A stretch of DNA of 60,269 nucleotides from an uncultured Gilliamella sp. Lineage in GTDB: Bacteria; Pseudomonadota; Gammaproteobacteria; Enterobacterales; Orbaceae. A model generated the notes under the pieces. It was given only the letters and a program-made list of their open reading frames with translations. It ran no database searches and was not told where the DNA came from. The DNA is taken from the NCBI GenBank assembly GCA_946480175.1, contig CAMLIK010000005.1, forward strand, positions 1-60,269, in the 5' to 3' direction. The translations under genes and the position numbers were made by a program. Position 1 is the stretch's first letter. Each line of letters starts with the position of its first letter. This document shows positions 47,702 through 57,573 of the stretch, piece by piece.

Positions 47702-49999
47702 TTATTTATTTTTTTTTAATGCTGCGGCAAATGCGTTACCCATCGCACTATTAGCTTTTGTTGTAGCTAGCTGATGTTTATTATTAGAGGACATATTTGC
47801 GGATTTATTATCCACTTTTGCCAAGGTCGAGTCATCTAAACGCATTGATAAAGCGATACGTTTTCGAGCAATATCAACTTCTATCACTTTCACTTTCACA
47901 ATGTCGCCAGCTTTTACTACAGTTCTTGGGTCATCAACAAATTTATTGGACAATGCTGAAATATGAACTAAACCATCTTGATGTACACCAATATCCACAA
48001 AAGCGCCAAAATTAGTTACATTGGTTACTGCACCTTCCATGATCATGCCAATTTTTAAATCTTCCATTGTTTCAATATTATCGGCAAATTGCGCGGTTTT
48101 AAATTCAGGCCTTGGATCGCGTCCTGGTTTATCCAATTCTTTGATAATATCCGTTACAGTCGGGACACCAAAATGATCATCAACGTAATCAATCGCTTTT
48201 AAGGATTTTAGATAATTTGAATCGCCTAGAATATCTTTTAAGGATTTATGATTTTTAGTTAAAATCCGCTCAACAACTGGATATGCTTCAGGATGAACAG
48301 CCGATGCATCAAGTGGGTTAGTACCTTCCATAATTCTTAAAAAACCGGCACATTGTTCAAAGGCTTTAGGTCCTAATCGTGGTACTTTTAATAATTGTTT
48401 TCTATCAGCAAATTTACCATTTTCGTTACGCCAATCGACAATATTTTGGGCAATCACTTTATTAAGGCCAGCAATACGCGCAAGTAACATCATAGAGGCT
48501 GTATTTAAGTTAACCCCTACCGCATTTACCCCATCTTCAACTACTGCATCAAGTTTTTTTGCGAGTTGAGTTTGACTTACATCATGTTGATATTGACCAA
48601 CACCTATCGATTTTGGATCAATTTTCACTAATTCAGCTAATGGGTCTTGTAAACGACGCGCAATAGAAACCGCTCCACGGATTGATACATCTAGATCTGG
48701 AAATTCTTGTGCCGCAAGTTCTGAGGCAGAATAAACTGACGCCCCGGCTTCACTAACGATCACTTTTTGTCCTTTTACTTCAGGGTATTTTTTCTGGACA
48801 TCAAGATAAAAACGTTCAGTCTCACGTGAAGCTGTACCATTACCGATCGCAACAAGTTCCACTTGATATTTTATACATAACGCTGCAACAACCATTGCGG
48901 CTTTATCCACCTGACCAGTATGAGGATAGATAGTTTCTGTCGCGACTAATTTTCCTGTTGCATCTACAACGGCAATTTTAACACCAGTTCGCAAACCAGG
49001 ATCCATACCCATAGTGACCTTCATTCCGGCTGGTGCCGCCATTAACATATCGTGTAGATTAGCGGCAAAAACATTAATAGCTTCTTCTTCAGCCCGTTCT
49101 CGCAATGTGGTCATTAGTTCGGTTTCCATGTGCATTAGGATTTTAATGCGCCATGTCCAGTTGATCACTGCTTTTCGCCACTTATCAGCTGGCTGATCGT
49201 TAAAGTGCACGCCTAAATATTCAGTAATAATCTGCTCGCAATAACTCTCTTTAGGTGCTTCTTCAAACTGTGGATCAGCATTTAATGATAGTTGTAAAAA
49301 CCCTTCATTTCGACCACGGAACATCGCTAAAGCTCGATGTGATGGGACTTTGGAAATAAGTTCACTTTGGGCAAAATAATCTCTAAATTTAGCCCCTTCT
49401 TCCTCTTTACCGGTAATAACTTGAGAAACAAGGTGGGCATTGTTCCAAAGGTAATGACGAACTTTAGCCAGTAAAGCGGCGTCTTGGGCAAAACGCTCCA
49501 TTAGAATATAACGCGCACCATCTAATGCTGATTTAGTATCAGAAATGCCTTTCTCTGGATTAACATATTTTTCCGCTTCTGCTTCTGGATTGAGTTCTGA
49601 GCGTTGCCATAAATCATCAGCAAGTGGTTCAAGACCCGCTTCTATGGCTATTTGCCCACGAGTACGACGTTTTGGTTTATAAGGGAGATAGAGATCTTCT
49701 AATTCGGTTTTACTAAGTGTTTGAGTGATTTTTTGACTTAATTCGGGAGTTAATTTTCCTTGTTCCTCAATTGATTTTAAAATCGTCTGTTTTCGATCCT
49801 CTAGTTCTCGCAGATAACTTAAACGGCTATCTAAGGTACGTAATTGGGTATCATCCAATCCGCCGGTTACCTCTTTACGATAGCGAGCAATAAAGGGGAC
49901 AGTACTACCATCATCTAATAATTGTATGGCAGCTAAAACTTGTTCTGGTTTTACGGTTAATTCACCCGCTATAATATGGCTAATTTGATTATTTATCAT
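47702..49999 (-). CDS. tex: Transcription accessory protein Tex (YhgF)
   Basis: RNA/nucleic-acid-binding protein of 765 residues, usual for Tex. Domain order: helical Tex N-region ([20 protein letters not shown] near residue 30), YqgF/RNase H-like domain starting about residue 325 ([17 protein letters not shown]), helix-hairpin-helix pairs ([19 protein letters not shown]), and a C-terminal S1 domain ([20 protein letters not shown]). It is divergent from greB, 44 bp away. In E. coli the two genes are also neighbours, supporting a shared transcription role. Confidence 0.97.
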   Translation of the reverse strand: MINNQISHIIAGELTVKPEQVLAAIQLLDDGSTVPFIARYRKEVTGGLDDTQLRTLDSRLSYLRELEDRKQTILKSIEEQGKLTPELSQKITQTLSKTELEDLYLPYKPKRRTRGQIAIEAGLEPLADDLWQRSELNPEAEAEKYVNPEKGISDTKSALDGARYILMERFAQDAALLAKVRHYLWNNAHLVSQVITGKEEEGAKFRDYFAQSELISKVPSHRALAMFRGRNEGFLQLSLNADPQFEEAPKESYCEQIITEYLGVHFNDQPADKWRKAVINWTWRIKILMHMETELMTTLRERAEEEAINVFAANLHDMLMAAPAGMKVTMGMDPGLRTGVKIAVVDATGKLVATETIYPHTGQVDKAAMVVAALCIKYQVELVAIGNGTASRETERFYLDVQKKYPEVKGQKVIVSEAGASVYSASELAAQEFPDLDVSIRGAVSIARRLQDPLAELVKIDPKSIGVGQYQHDVSQTQLAKKLDAVVEDGVNAVGVNLNTASMMLLARIAGLNKVIAQNIVDWRNENGKFADRKQLLKVPRLGPKAFEQCAGFLRIMEGTNPLDASAVHPEAYPVVERILTKNHKSLKDILGDSNYLKSLKAIDYVDDHFGVPTVTDIIKELDKPGRDPRPEFKTAQFADNIETMEDLKIGMIMEGAVTNVTNFGAFVDIGVHQDGLVHISALSNKFVDDPRTVVKAGDIVKVKVIEVDIARKRIALSMRLDDSTLAKVDNKSANMSSNNKHQLATTKANSAMGNAFAAALKKNK

Positions 50000-50043
50000 G
50001 GTATCTCTGTATATCTTGTCGATTAACGGAATTTAAATTCATC

Positions 50044-50526
50044 ATGCAAAAAGCTAATTATATAACAAGAGAAGGCTACTTGGCACTCGATCGTGAACTG
50101 AAATATTTATGGAAAGAAGAAAGACCAAGAGTAACCCAAGCGGTATCTGATGCGGCCGCACTCGGCGATCGTAGTGAAAATGCCGAATATATCTATGGAA
50201 AAAGACGACTAAGAGAAATTGATAGACGAGTACGATTCTTGACTAAACGCTTAGAGATCTTAAAAATTGTCGATCCTGATCCACGTCAAGAAGGTAAAGT
50301 GTTTTTTGGCGCTTGGGTTAAATTAGAAGATGATTCAGGAAAATTGCATATTTATCGAATCGTCGGTACTGATGAATTCGATCCGAAGAAAAATTGGATA
50401 TCCATCAATAGCCCTGTTGCCAGAGCTTTGATCGGTCATAAGATTGATGATGAAATATCAGTCATCACACCAAACGGCAAAACGTTTTATTATATAATTG
50501 AGATTAGTTACCAAGAACTTGTTTAG
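50044..50526 (+). CDS. greB: Transcript cleavage factor GreB
   Basis: Rescues backtracked RNA polymerase by stimulating transcript cleavage. 160 residues (E. coli GreB 158). The coiled-coil tip holds the acidic pair in ALGDRSENAEYIYGKRRLRE, residues 38-57. GreB-type features are YITREGY at the start, and RIVGTDEFDPKKNWIS and SPVARALIGH in the globular domain. Divergent from tex over a 44-bp gap that must hold both promoters. Confidence 0.95.
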   Translation: MQKANYITREGYLALDRELKYLWKEERPRVTQAVSDAAALGDRSENAEYIYGKRRLREIDRRVRFLTKRLEILKIVDPDPRQEGKVFFGAWVKLEDDSGKLHIYRIVGTDEFDPKKNWISINSPVARALIGHKIDDEISVITPNGKTFYYIIEISYQELV

Positions 50527-50540
50527 ATATTTTTTTATGA

Positions 50541-50987
50541 TTATTTAAATAATAAACATTCAAAATCATCTACATTATCAACATTGATTAAATTATCAAG
50601 TCGATCGTCTTCATCTAGCCATTCGATAAGCTTAGACATCGCATCAATATGCTTATTATTGTCTGATGCCGCCAACATAATCAGCAATGATATTTTTTCG
50701 CCGTCAGGAAAAACAACCGGATGAGTGCATTTTAGTAAAGAAAATTTTGTGTCATCACAAATTACACCATTTTCACAACGAGTATGAGGTAAAGCAAAGC
50801 CATCTGCAATAATAAAGTAAGCACCGATTTCATTAACATTATCAATTATGGATGTGATATATCTTTGTTCAATAATATTGTTTTCGATTAATGAATTTCC
50901 AACTATTTGAATCGCACTTTTCCAATCCAAATTTTCTTTATTAAACTGCCAATGTTGCTCAAAAATAGGATGTAACTGTTTAGACAT
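50541..50987 (-). CDS. PTS EIIA, mannitol/fructose (PTS-2) family
   Basis: 148-residue phosphocarrier that takes phosphate from HPr. The active-site histidine is His68 in ADGFALPHTR. It matches the PTS EIIA type-2 domain in length and motif and is expected to serve the IIBC protein at the head of this operon. Last gene, 90 bp after the transketolase C-subunit gene, and convergent with greB with only 14 bp between stop codons. Confidence 0.9.
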   Translation of the reverse strand: MSKQLHPIFEQHWQFNKENLDWKSAIQIVGNSLIENNIIEQRYITSIIDNVNEIGAYFIIADGFALPHTRCENGVICDDTKFSLLKCTHPVVFPDGEKISLLIMLAASDNNKHIDAMSKLIEWLDEDDRLDNLINVDNVDDFECLLFK

Positions 50988-51077
50988 ATTTTAACCTTTA
51001 TTCTTGTATTACTTATTAATAATTTCTTAACTTTATTGATTATGGTTACAAGCTTTCACTTGTAACCATTATTCATT

Positions 51078-52010
51078 TTAAGATATAGCCTTCAAAAATT
51101 GGTCACAAATATTTTGACCACTAATGCCATATTTATCTTTTAATTGACTACTTTTTCCTGATTCGGTAAACGTATCAGAAACACCAATTCTTATTAGCGG
51201 TTTTAAAATGCCATTTTGCATACTTTGCTCGGCAATTAATCCACCAACACCACCATTAATACTATGATTTTCAACGGTTATGAGAACATTAGCATGTTGA
51301 CATAAGGATTTAAATTTTTCTTGATTAAATGGTTTAATACACGCTAAATGTACAAGCTTACCTTTATGACCAAGTGAGGTTAATTTTTGATAACCGTCAT
51401 TAGCTTGTTCGTAACTTGCCCCTTCGAAGATGATGGCAAAATCATTTCCTTCATCAATAACGGCATCAATATCATAGACTCGAGGAACGATTGTTTTATC
51501 CCGAACAGGCATTGGTTCACGTGCAACTCTAATGTAAACAGGACCATTGATTTTAGCCGCTTGTTCAAAAGCTTGGTAAACTTCATCCGCATCAGCAGGC
51601 GATAAAACGGTTAGATTAGGTAAAACTCTTGTTAAGGCAATATCTTCTAGAGCATGATGAGAAGCGCCATCAAATCCACCATCAACACCTGGGTGAGTTC
51701 CAACTATTTTAATATTGGCATTTGCGTAACAAGATTGTCGCAGCTGTGTCCATACCGTTCCGGTTGCAAAAATAGCAAAATCGATAAAGAACGGAATTAA
51801 TCCTTCGAATGATTGCCCCGCGGCAAAACTTAATGATGAAGCCTCAGCAATACCCATTTCAAAAAAACGTTCTGGATAATTTTTGGCAAACTGATCTGCA
51901 CGAGTTGAACTAGCTAAATCACAATCAATAACAGTAATCGGGAAGTTGTTTTTTGCTAATTGAATTAACGCTTTACCAATTGCATCTCGAGGTGCTTTTA
52001 TTTCTGTCAT
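51078..52010 (-). CDS. Transketolase C-terminal subunit
   Basis: 310 residues corresponding to the pyrimidine-binding and C-terminal domains of transketolase, encoded apart from the N-terminal half. Visible: MGIAEASSLSFAAGQSFEGL (the TPP-activating glutamate), HPGVDGGFDGASHHALEDIA and VENHSINGGVGGLIAEQ. GGAGG lies 8 nt before the ATG, which overlaps the end of the N-subunit gene by 4 bp. Together they form one thiamine-diphosphate enzyme moving two-carbon ketol units. Split transketolases in PTS operons usually handle a dedicated sugar phosphate. Confidence 0.93.
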   Translation of the reverse strand: MTEIKAPRDAIGKALIQLAKNNFPITVIDCDLASSTRADQFAKNYPERFFEMGIAEASSLSFAAGQSFEGLIPFFIDFAIFATGTVWTQLRQSCYANANIKIVGTHPGVDGGFDGASHHALEDIALTRVLPNLTVLSPADADEVYQAFEQAAKINGPVYIRVAREPMPVRDKTIVPRVYDIDAVIDEGNDFAIIFEGASYEQANDGYQKLTSLGHKGKLVHLACIKPFNQEKFKSLCQHANVLITVENHSINGGVGGLIAEQSMQNGILKPLIRIGVSDTFTESGKSSQLKDKYGISGQNICDQFLKAIS

Positions 52011-52804
52011 TGTAAATCCTCCATAGCTTGTTTAAATTCGGCATCAGTCGGTGTTTTAGAATGCCAATCACCATTATTTTCCATAAAACTAACTCCTTTC
52101 CCTTTAATAGTGTGCGCTAAAATAGCAATTGGTTTTCCTTTATAATGACGAGTCAAAGCAAATCCATCGACAACTTGTTGCATATCATTACCGTCGGTTA
52201 ATTCTATTACGTGCCAACCAAAAACTCGTAATTTGTCAGCCAATGGCTCTAATCTACATACTGAATTTACTTCGTCATGAGACGATAATTTGTTGTAATC
52301 AATAACCGCAACTAAATTATCCATTTGCATGTGAGCAGCTTGTTGTAGCGCTTCCCAAATTTGCCCTTCATGCATTTCACCATCACCAATGATGGCATAA
52401 ACTTTATTAGGATCATTATTGAGTTTTTTGGCGGCAGCCATTCCCAATGCAATTGACAAACCTTGGCCTAATAAACCTGTATTTGCGTCAAGTTGTGGGA
52501 CAGTTTTGATATTAGGATGCCCTTGCAGACGAGAATTTAAATTACGAAAAGTACTCATTTCTTCATCTTTGATAAAGCCTAATTGATTAAGTAATGCGTA
52601 CTGAATGGCTACTGCATGCCCTTTACTCATAACAAGACGAGCTCTAGGGCTTTGGTTGAAATTAATTTCATTGTGATAAAGGTAGGTCATGATATCGGTT
52701 ATTGATAATGCCCCACCTGGGTGACCTGCCCCTGAACGATATATCATAGTGACAATATCACGTCTGGCTTGTTTTGCTGAAATTTTTAACTGTTCAATAT
52801 TCAT
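52007..52804 (-). CDS. Transketolase N-terminal subunit
   Basis: 265 residues forming the thiamine-diphosphate-binding half. The TPP/Mg motif is AIIGDGEMHEGQIWEALQQA with the downstream asparagine in DYNKLSSHD; the ligand loop SGAGHPGGALSITD and AHTIKGKGVSFMEN are also typical. GAGGAA precedes the ATG. It overlaps its partner by 4 bp and follows the dehydrogenase gene by 33 bp, so both are in the polyol PTS operon. Confidence 0.94.
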   Translation of the reverse strand: MNIEQLKISAKQARRDIVTMIYRSGAGHPGGALSITDIMTYLYHNEINFNQSPRARLVMSKGHAVAIQYALLNQLGFIKDEEMSTFRNLNSRLQGHPNIKTVPQLDANTGLLGQGLSIALGMAAAKKLNNDPNKVYAIIGDGEMHEGQIWEALQQAAHMQMDNLVAVIDYNKLSSHDEVNSVCRLEPLADKLRVFGWHVIELTDGNDMQQVVDGFALTRHYKGKPIAILAHTIKGKGVSFMENNGDWHSKTPTDAEFKQAMEDLQ

Positions 52805-52837
52805 TATTTCCTCACTTGTTCTGTTCCATAATCAAGC

Positions 52838-53863
52838 TCAACATTTAATAAGCACTTTAAGTTTGCCATCAAGGTTTCCCGATACAGCTTGTTGAAAGGC
52901 TTTATCGGCATCTTCTAATGAAAATACTTTTTCATAAATAATTTGAGATAAGTCGGTTTGAACTTCTTTTCGATTTAATAATTTTGCCGTATTAATAAGG
53001 TCTTGCGGTGTATACATATGACTGGAAATAATCGTTATTTCTGATGATTGTAATCCATGAAGATTTACGCTATTTCCTTTAGCATATTGCGCAATTAGCA
53101 CTAAATATTCTGGTTTTCTTTGTGATTCAATAATTTCATCAAGAACATTTCGAACCCCCGAGCATTCAAAAATGATTGGTCTAATTGTTGAATTTAAAAT
53201 ATCGACTTCACTGATACTATTTTTTACCGAGAAACCAAGTTCATTAAGTAATTTAATTCGGGTCTGGTTTGTTTCAATGATAATTGGTTTTAGATTATGA
53301 ACATGTTTTAAAACCAATCCAGTCACTACACCAATTGTGCCACCACCAGTAATGATGACCGGATAATTATTTAAATCTATATTTTCTAGAAGTTTAACTG
53401 CATGGTAACCAACCGCTAAAGGTTCAAATGTTGCGGCTATTTTAAGATCGATGTTATTGTCTAATTTGACTAAATGATCAAGATCTATAGTTATGTATTG
53501 AGCTAAGGTTCCATCTAATCTAAATCCCATTACTCGGCGATTTACACGACAGATATTAGGATGTCCATTAACACAGTTAACACATTCCCCACAGCCAAAA
53601 AGTGGATTAATTGCCACATGATCACCCATTGAAAATCCTTTACTATTAGGGCTTACTTTGGTAATAACTCCAACCGCCTCATGACCTTGAATAAAGTTTG
53701 TTGGCGGCTTCAATGAAGGGTGCATTCCCAGATAGAAATGAGTATCTGAACCACAGATACCACCATATTCAATTTTAACGACTGCATTGCCATCATTGAA
53801 TGAGGGTTCAGGAAGTTCAATGATGTCTGTTTTTTTTATATCAGTTATTTTTACTGCTTTCAT
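52838..53863 (-). CDS. Zinc-dependent polyol(-phosphate) dehydrogenase, MDR family
   Basis: 341-residue medium-chain dehydrogenase. Catalytic zinc residues are in GGICGSDTHFY and GHEAVGV; the structural zinc cysteines are in GCGECVNCVNGHPNIC. The NAD(P)-binding motif is ITGGGTIGVVTGLV. Closest in feel to sorbitol, galactitol-phosphate and threonine dehydrogenases. Sitting between a mannitol-family IIBC and a split transketolase, it most likely oxidises the imported polyol phosphate to a ketose phosphate. The specific substrate cannot be read from sequence. Confidence 0.9.
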   Translation of the reverse strand: MKAVKITDIKKTDIIELPEPSFNDGNAVVKIEYGGICGSDTHFYLGMHPSLKPPTNFIQGHEAVGVITKVSPNSKGFSMGDHVAINPLFGCGECVNCVNGHPNICRVNRRVMGFRLDGTLAQYITIDLDHLVKLDNNIDLKIAATFEPLAVGYHAVKLLENIDLNNYPVIITGGGTIGVVTGLVLKHVHNLKPIIIETNQTRIKLLNELGFSVKNSISEVDILNSTIRPIIFECSGVRNVLDEIIESQRKPEYLVLIAQYAKGNSVNLHGLQSSEITIISSHMYTPQDLINTAKLLNRKEVQTDLSQIIYEKVFSLEDADKAFQQAVSGNLDGKLKVLIKC

Positions 53864-53921
53864 GTTTTGTCTCTTTGTTAAGAAAGTTATAAAATTCTTA
53901 TTTCAATTAAACCGTGCAATA

Positions 53922-55373
53922 TTAAGATAGCGCTTCTTTTATCTTGCTGATTAATTCGTCTAATTTAGGATCACCAATGTAATTTTTAATGCTTATTATT
54001 GGTTGCTTTACCTTATTATTTGCTCTTTCAACTAAACGTTCTTGAATAACAACAAGATCAGCTTCTTGTGGTACATTTTCGATAGAAAAATGCTTCACAA
54101 TAATGTCTTTATCAACACCATTTTCTTTAAGTAGTTTTTTAAATCTTGATGCACCTAGAGCGCTTGAGCCAGCACCGGCATCACAAGCAAAAGCAATGAA
54201 TTTAATATTTTTTAGATCAAGTTCTTGTCCATAAGATTGCTTTGATAATTGAATGTCAGCTTTAGCTTTTAAATAAGCTTTGTTGCTACCTTCCAATTTA
54301 GTATCAATGACCTCTTGTTTTGAATTAGAAAAATCTTCGTCTTTTTCAGTGATAGGACTAATTTTAAGTAACAAACTACAGCCGATAAATGAAACTATCG
54401 CCGCAGCAGCTATACCACATATTGTTGCTAGGTGTTTGCCAGGCGGTGTGAGTGCTAAAAAAGCAAAGATTGATCCTGGTGTCGCACCGGCAACTAATCC
54501 AGCATTCATAAGTAAAAAAACAATTATCCCAGCCGCTGAACCTAGCATAAGCGGGAAAATCATCAGTGGACGCATATAAACATATGGGAAATACATTTCA
54601 TGAATGCCACCAAAAAAATGAATAATAGTAGCTGCTGGTGCCGATTTTTTACTCATACCTTTACCAAAAAAACAGAAAGCTAATAGTAGACCTAATCCTG
54701 GACCAGGGCTTGCAAATACCATAAAGTAAACTGATGATCCGTTAACTAAAGCATCTTTCATTCCTAACTGATAAAATATTGCCTGATCAATAGCATTATT
54801 GAGGAAAAGTACCCTAGTCGGTTCAATTAGTAAGGCGAGAGAAGCTAAGTAGCCAGTTTGCAATAATCCATCTATTGCTGCGGCAATAATATTGGTGATA
54901 GATAGCATGAATGGGCCAATAAGGTAATAGCCTAAAATAGCTAATCCCATTCCTAAAAAACCTAACGCAAAATTTTGAATGATGTTTTCAAAACCATTAG
55001 GTAAACGATTTTCTAATAATTTATCAAGCTGTTTACTGCAATAACCACCCAAAGGTCCCATTGCCATTGCGCCTAATAACATAGGTATATCTGAACCGAC
55101 TACAATCCCCATGGTACCGACAGTACCAATTATTGCGCCGCGTTTTGCGCCAACCATGTCACCACCTGTATAACCTACCAGCATGGGTAACATATAAGTA
55201 ATCATAGGGCTAACTAAACTGCCTAGTTGTTCGTTGGGCAACCAACCAGCTGGAATAAAAAGAGCGGTAATAAATCCCCAAGCCATGAAAGCGCCAATAT
55301 TTGGTATAACCATAGCCGTGAGAAATCCACCAAAACTTTGAATTTTAGCTCTAAATGATATTTTCTTATCCAT
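53922..55373 (-). CDS. PTS EIIBC, mannitol family
   Basis: 483 residues: an N-terminal membrane IIC domain like MtlA (KIQSFGGFLTAMVIPNIGAF, GYTGGDMVGAKRGAIIGTVG, and the signature FGGIHEMYFPYVYMRP), a linker, then a C-terminal IIB domain with phosphocysteine in FACDAGAGSSALGASRFKK. E. coli MtlA also carries IIA in one chain; here IIA is a separate gene at the operon's end. AAGGA lies 8 nt before the ATG. Substrate probably an alditol. A 16-bp palindrome lies 41 bp upstream, divergent from a HutC-type regulator. Confidence 0.94.
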   Translation of the reverse strand: MDKKISFRAKIQSFGGFLTAMVIPNIGAFMAWGFITALFIPAGWLPNEQLGSLVSPMITYMLPMLVGYTGGDMVGAKRGAIIGTVGTMGIVVGSDIPMLLGAMAMGPLGGYCSKQLDKLLENRLPNGFENIIQNFALGFLGMGLAILGYYLIGPFMLSITNIIAAAIDGLLQTGYLASLALLIEPTRVLFLNNAIDQAIFYQLGMKDALVNGSSVYFMVFASPGPGLGLLLAFCFFGKGMSKKSAPAATIIHFFGGIHEMYFPYVYMRPLMIFPLMLGSAAGIIVFLLMNAGLVAGATPGSIFAFLALTPPGKHLATICGIAAAAIVSFIGCSLLLKISPITEKDEDFSNSKQEVIDTKLEGSNKAYLKAKADIQLSKQSYGQELDLKNIKFIAFACDAGAGSSALGASRFKKLLKENGVDKDIIVKHFSIENVPQEADLVVIQERLVERANNKVKQPIISIKNYIGDPKLDELISKIKEALS

Positions 55374-55413
55374 AGTAAAATTCCTTATAATTTAAAATAC
55401 ATACACATATTAA

Positions 55414-55429
55414 ATATGACTAGTCATAT
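55414..55429. promoter_or_regulatory. Perfect palindrome, likely operator of the polyol PTS operon
   Basis: ATATGACTAGTCATAT is a perfect 16-bp palindrome 41 bp before the IIBC start and 211 bp before the divergent HutC-type regulator. It is the best candidate site for that regulator. Confidence 0.65.
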
Positions 55430-55488
55430 AAATACAAAAACAAATGATATTTTATTAAAAAATAATGTATATATATTTATATTCAAAA

Positions 55489-55504
55489 TGTTAAGTTAAT
55501 CACA
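55489..55504. promoter_or_regulatory. Candidate CRP site in the polyol PTS control region
   Basis: TGTTAAGTTAATCACA matches TGTGA-N6-TCACA with one mismatch. It lies between the IIBC and regulator genes, about 123 bp from the IIBC start. Confidence 0.5.
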
Positions 55505-55639
55505 CTTTAATTTATAAGTTTTTTATGAATATACATATTTTTAACAAACTTACTATGATGTTTAATTTAAAGTCAACATATTGCTATCTGTGGTTATTTG
55601 AATGAAAATGGTGACTAAGAAGAAAATTGAGGAATTAAA

Positions 55640-56380
55640 ATGAGTGGCAACATAACAACTAAACAATTAAAAGTTATCAATTACATTACTAAACTAATAG
55701 AAGAAAATAACCTATCTACCGGTGAGAAAATTGATACCGAAGTTAATATTGCCAAGATTTTAGATGTAACTCGTACTACCGTTAGGGAAGCTACAAGACA
55801 TTTATTAGAAGAAGGATTAGTTTACCGCGTAAGAAACTCGGGATTACATGTTGGTTCATTCGAACGAAACATTAATTTAACGGGTAAATTTAATGTTATT
55901 TCTCATTTCGATTATCAAGCTAAAAAACAAGGTTATAAAGGATATAGAAAAGTACTTTCAGCAAGTATAGTGCCTGTTCCGAGTGAAGAGGTGGCCAATT
56001 TACTTAAATTAAAGCGAAGAGATTTCGTTTATAAAATTGTTAGATTAATGTTCTTTGATAATATTCCAGTATCAATCGAATTTACATTAATACCGACTCA
56101 TTTATTTAATCAGTTTGAATTTAGTCAATTAGAGATATCAAAATTTGGTTATATTGAAGAGATCACTGGCAAAAAAGTAAAAAAACGAATCCAAAACATT
56201 ATGGCAGTAAATGTCGATGATGAAAAAATTGAGGAGTCATTAAATATATTAAAAAACAAGGCACTACTAAAACTTGAAGAAGTCACTTATCTTGAGGATG
56301 ATACCCCTTGTGAACATAATACTTCTTTTATAAAAGCAGAATACCATCCTATACAAAATATTATTGAGCGACGATTATAA
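55640..56380 (+). CDS. GntR-family regulator, HutC/UTRA type
   Basis: 246 residues. An N-terminal winged helix (IDTEVNIAKILDVTRTTVRE, about residues 31-50) is followed by a UTRA ligand-binding domain (from KVLSASIVPVPSEEVANLL to the end, with the arginine-rich core and CEHNTSFI). HutC-type proteins of this kind usually sense a phosphorylated sugar and repress the divergent sugar operon. Orientation opposite to the PTS operon, and a palindrome in the shared gap, support that role here. Confidence 0.9.
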   Translation: MSGNITTKQLKVINYITKLIEENNLSTGEKIDTEVNIAKILDVTRTTVREATRHLLEEGLVYRVRNSGLHVGSFERNINLTGKFNVISHFDYQAKKQGYKGYRKVLSASIVPVPSEEVANLLKLKRRDFVYKIVRLMFFDNIPVSIEFTLIPTHLFNQFEFSQLEISKFGYIEEITGKKVKKRIQNIMAVNVDDEKIEESLNILKNKALLKLEEVTYLEDDTPCEHNTSFIKAEYHPIQNIIERRL

Positions 56381-56472
56381 CGTTGCCCATTAGTGAATTT
56401 GTTACGCTTAAATATATAAATTATGAATAATTAAATATATAATTTTGACAAACTCATTCAATATTTGCCTAT

Positions 56473-57573
56473 ATGATTGCCGTTAAACAACTCCTAATCT
56501 ACCCAATTAAATCAATGCAGGGAATTGCTTTGATGCATGCCAAGAGTATTGATGGTGGTTTTGAATATGACCGTATTTTAATGATAAGTGAACCTGATGG
56601 AACATTTATTACAGCAAGGCAATATCCAGACCTTTTAAAACTCAAAACAGCAATAATTGATAATCAAATTCAGGTTTCGTTACCTATTAATGAATCAATA
56701 ATGATTAATCTTGATGAGTTCTCATTGAGTAACGAAGCAACCGAAGTTTGGGGAAATCACTTTACGTCACATATTGCACCAATTAAAGTTAATCAATTTT
56801 TTAGCCAATTTTTGCAAAAAGACGTACAACTACGATGGATCGGTAAACAACTGAATCGAATAACTAAACGCCATCCTAATGTACCAGTTAGCTTTGCAGA
56901 TGGTTATCCTTATTTATTATTAAATCTAGCTTCATTCAATTACCTTGAACAGCGATGTCCAGAAAAATTAGATATTCAACAATTCCGTGGCAATATTATT
57001 ATTGAGGGTGCGCTTCCTTTTGCTGAAGATGGCTGGAAATCCATCAAAATAGGCAACGTTATTTTTGATATTATTAAACCTTGTACTCGTTGTGTATTAA
57101 CCACATTCAATGTCAACTCAGCCATAGCATTACCCAATAATGAACCGTTAAGAACTTTAGGTTATTTTAGGTCTGATCTAGATGGTAAAATCGATTTTGG
57201 TATGAATATGATTGCTCGAAATCATGGCAATGTGTCTATTGGAGATAAAATTGAGGTACTTGAACGCCAACCAGCTAAAAATTACTTAACGAACTTTCCT
57301 AAAGAAACAATAAAAGGCTATCAACCTTGTACAATTACATTCGAAGATAAAGAAATCGTCGGCAATAATCAGAAAACGATTTTAGAACAGCTTGAACAAC
57401 ATCATATCTCACTTCCTAATTCCTGTCGGGCTGGCATATGTGGCCGTTGTGCGGTGTTATTAAAAAAAGGCAATGTAACACCATTAACTCAATCAGCGGT
57501 TAGTCAAGATAGACAAATTCTTACCTGTAGTTGTATCCCAAAAGGTGATATCACTATCGAATTGGCAAAATAA
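56473..57573 (+). CDS. ycbX: MOSC-ferredoxin fusion protein YcbX
   Basis: 366 residues (E. coli YcbX 369). Order: MOSC N-terminal beta barrel (VKQLLIYPIKSMQGIAL), MOSC domain with the molybdenum-cofactor cysteine region IIKPCTRCVLTTFN (near residue 205), and a C-terminal plant-type 2Fe-2S ferredoxin with NSCRAGICGRCAVLL and LTCSC. In E. coli it detoxifies N-hydroxylated base analogues as a molybdenum-dependent reductase. Next to zapC and convergent with it, as in enterobacteria, though a long gap separates them here. Confidence 0.95.
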   Translation: MIAVKQLLIYPIKSMQGIALMHAKSIDGGFEYDRILMISEPDGTFITARQYPDLLKLKTAIIDNQIQVSLPINESIMINLDEFSLSNEATEVWGNHFTSHIAPIKVNQFFSQFLQKDVQLRWIGKQLNRITKRHPNVPVSFADGYPYLLLNLASFNYLEQRCPEKLDIQQFRGNIIIEGALPFAEDGWKSIKIGNVIFDIIKPCTRCVLTTFNVNSAIALPNNEPLRTLGYFRSDLDGKIDFGMNMIARNHGNVSIGDKIEVLERQPAKNYLTNFPKETIKGYQPCTITFEDKEIVGNNQKTILEQLEQHHISLPNSCRAGICGRCAVLLKKGNVTPLTQSAVSQDRQILTCSCIPKGDITIELAK

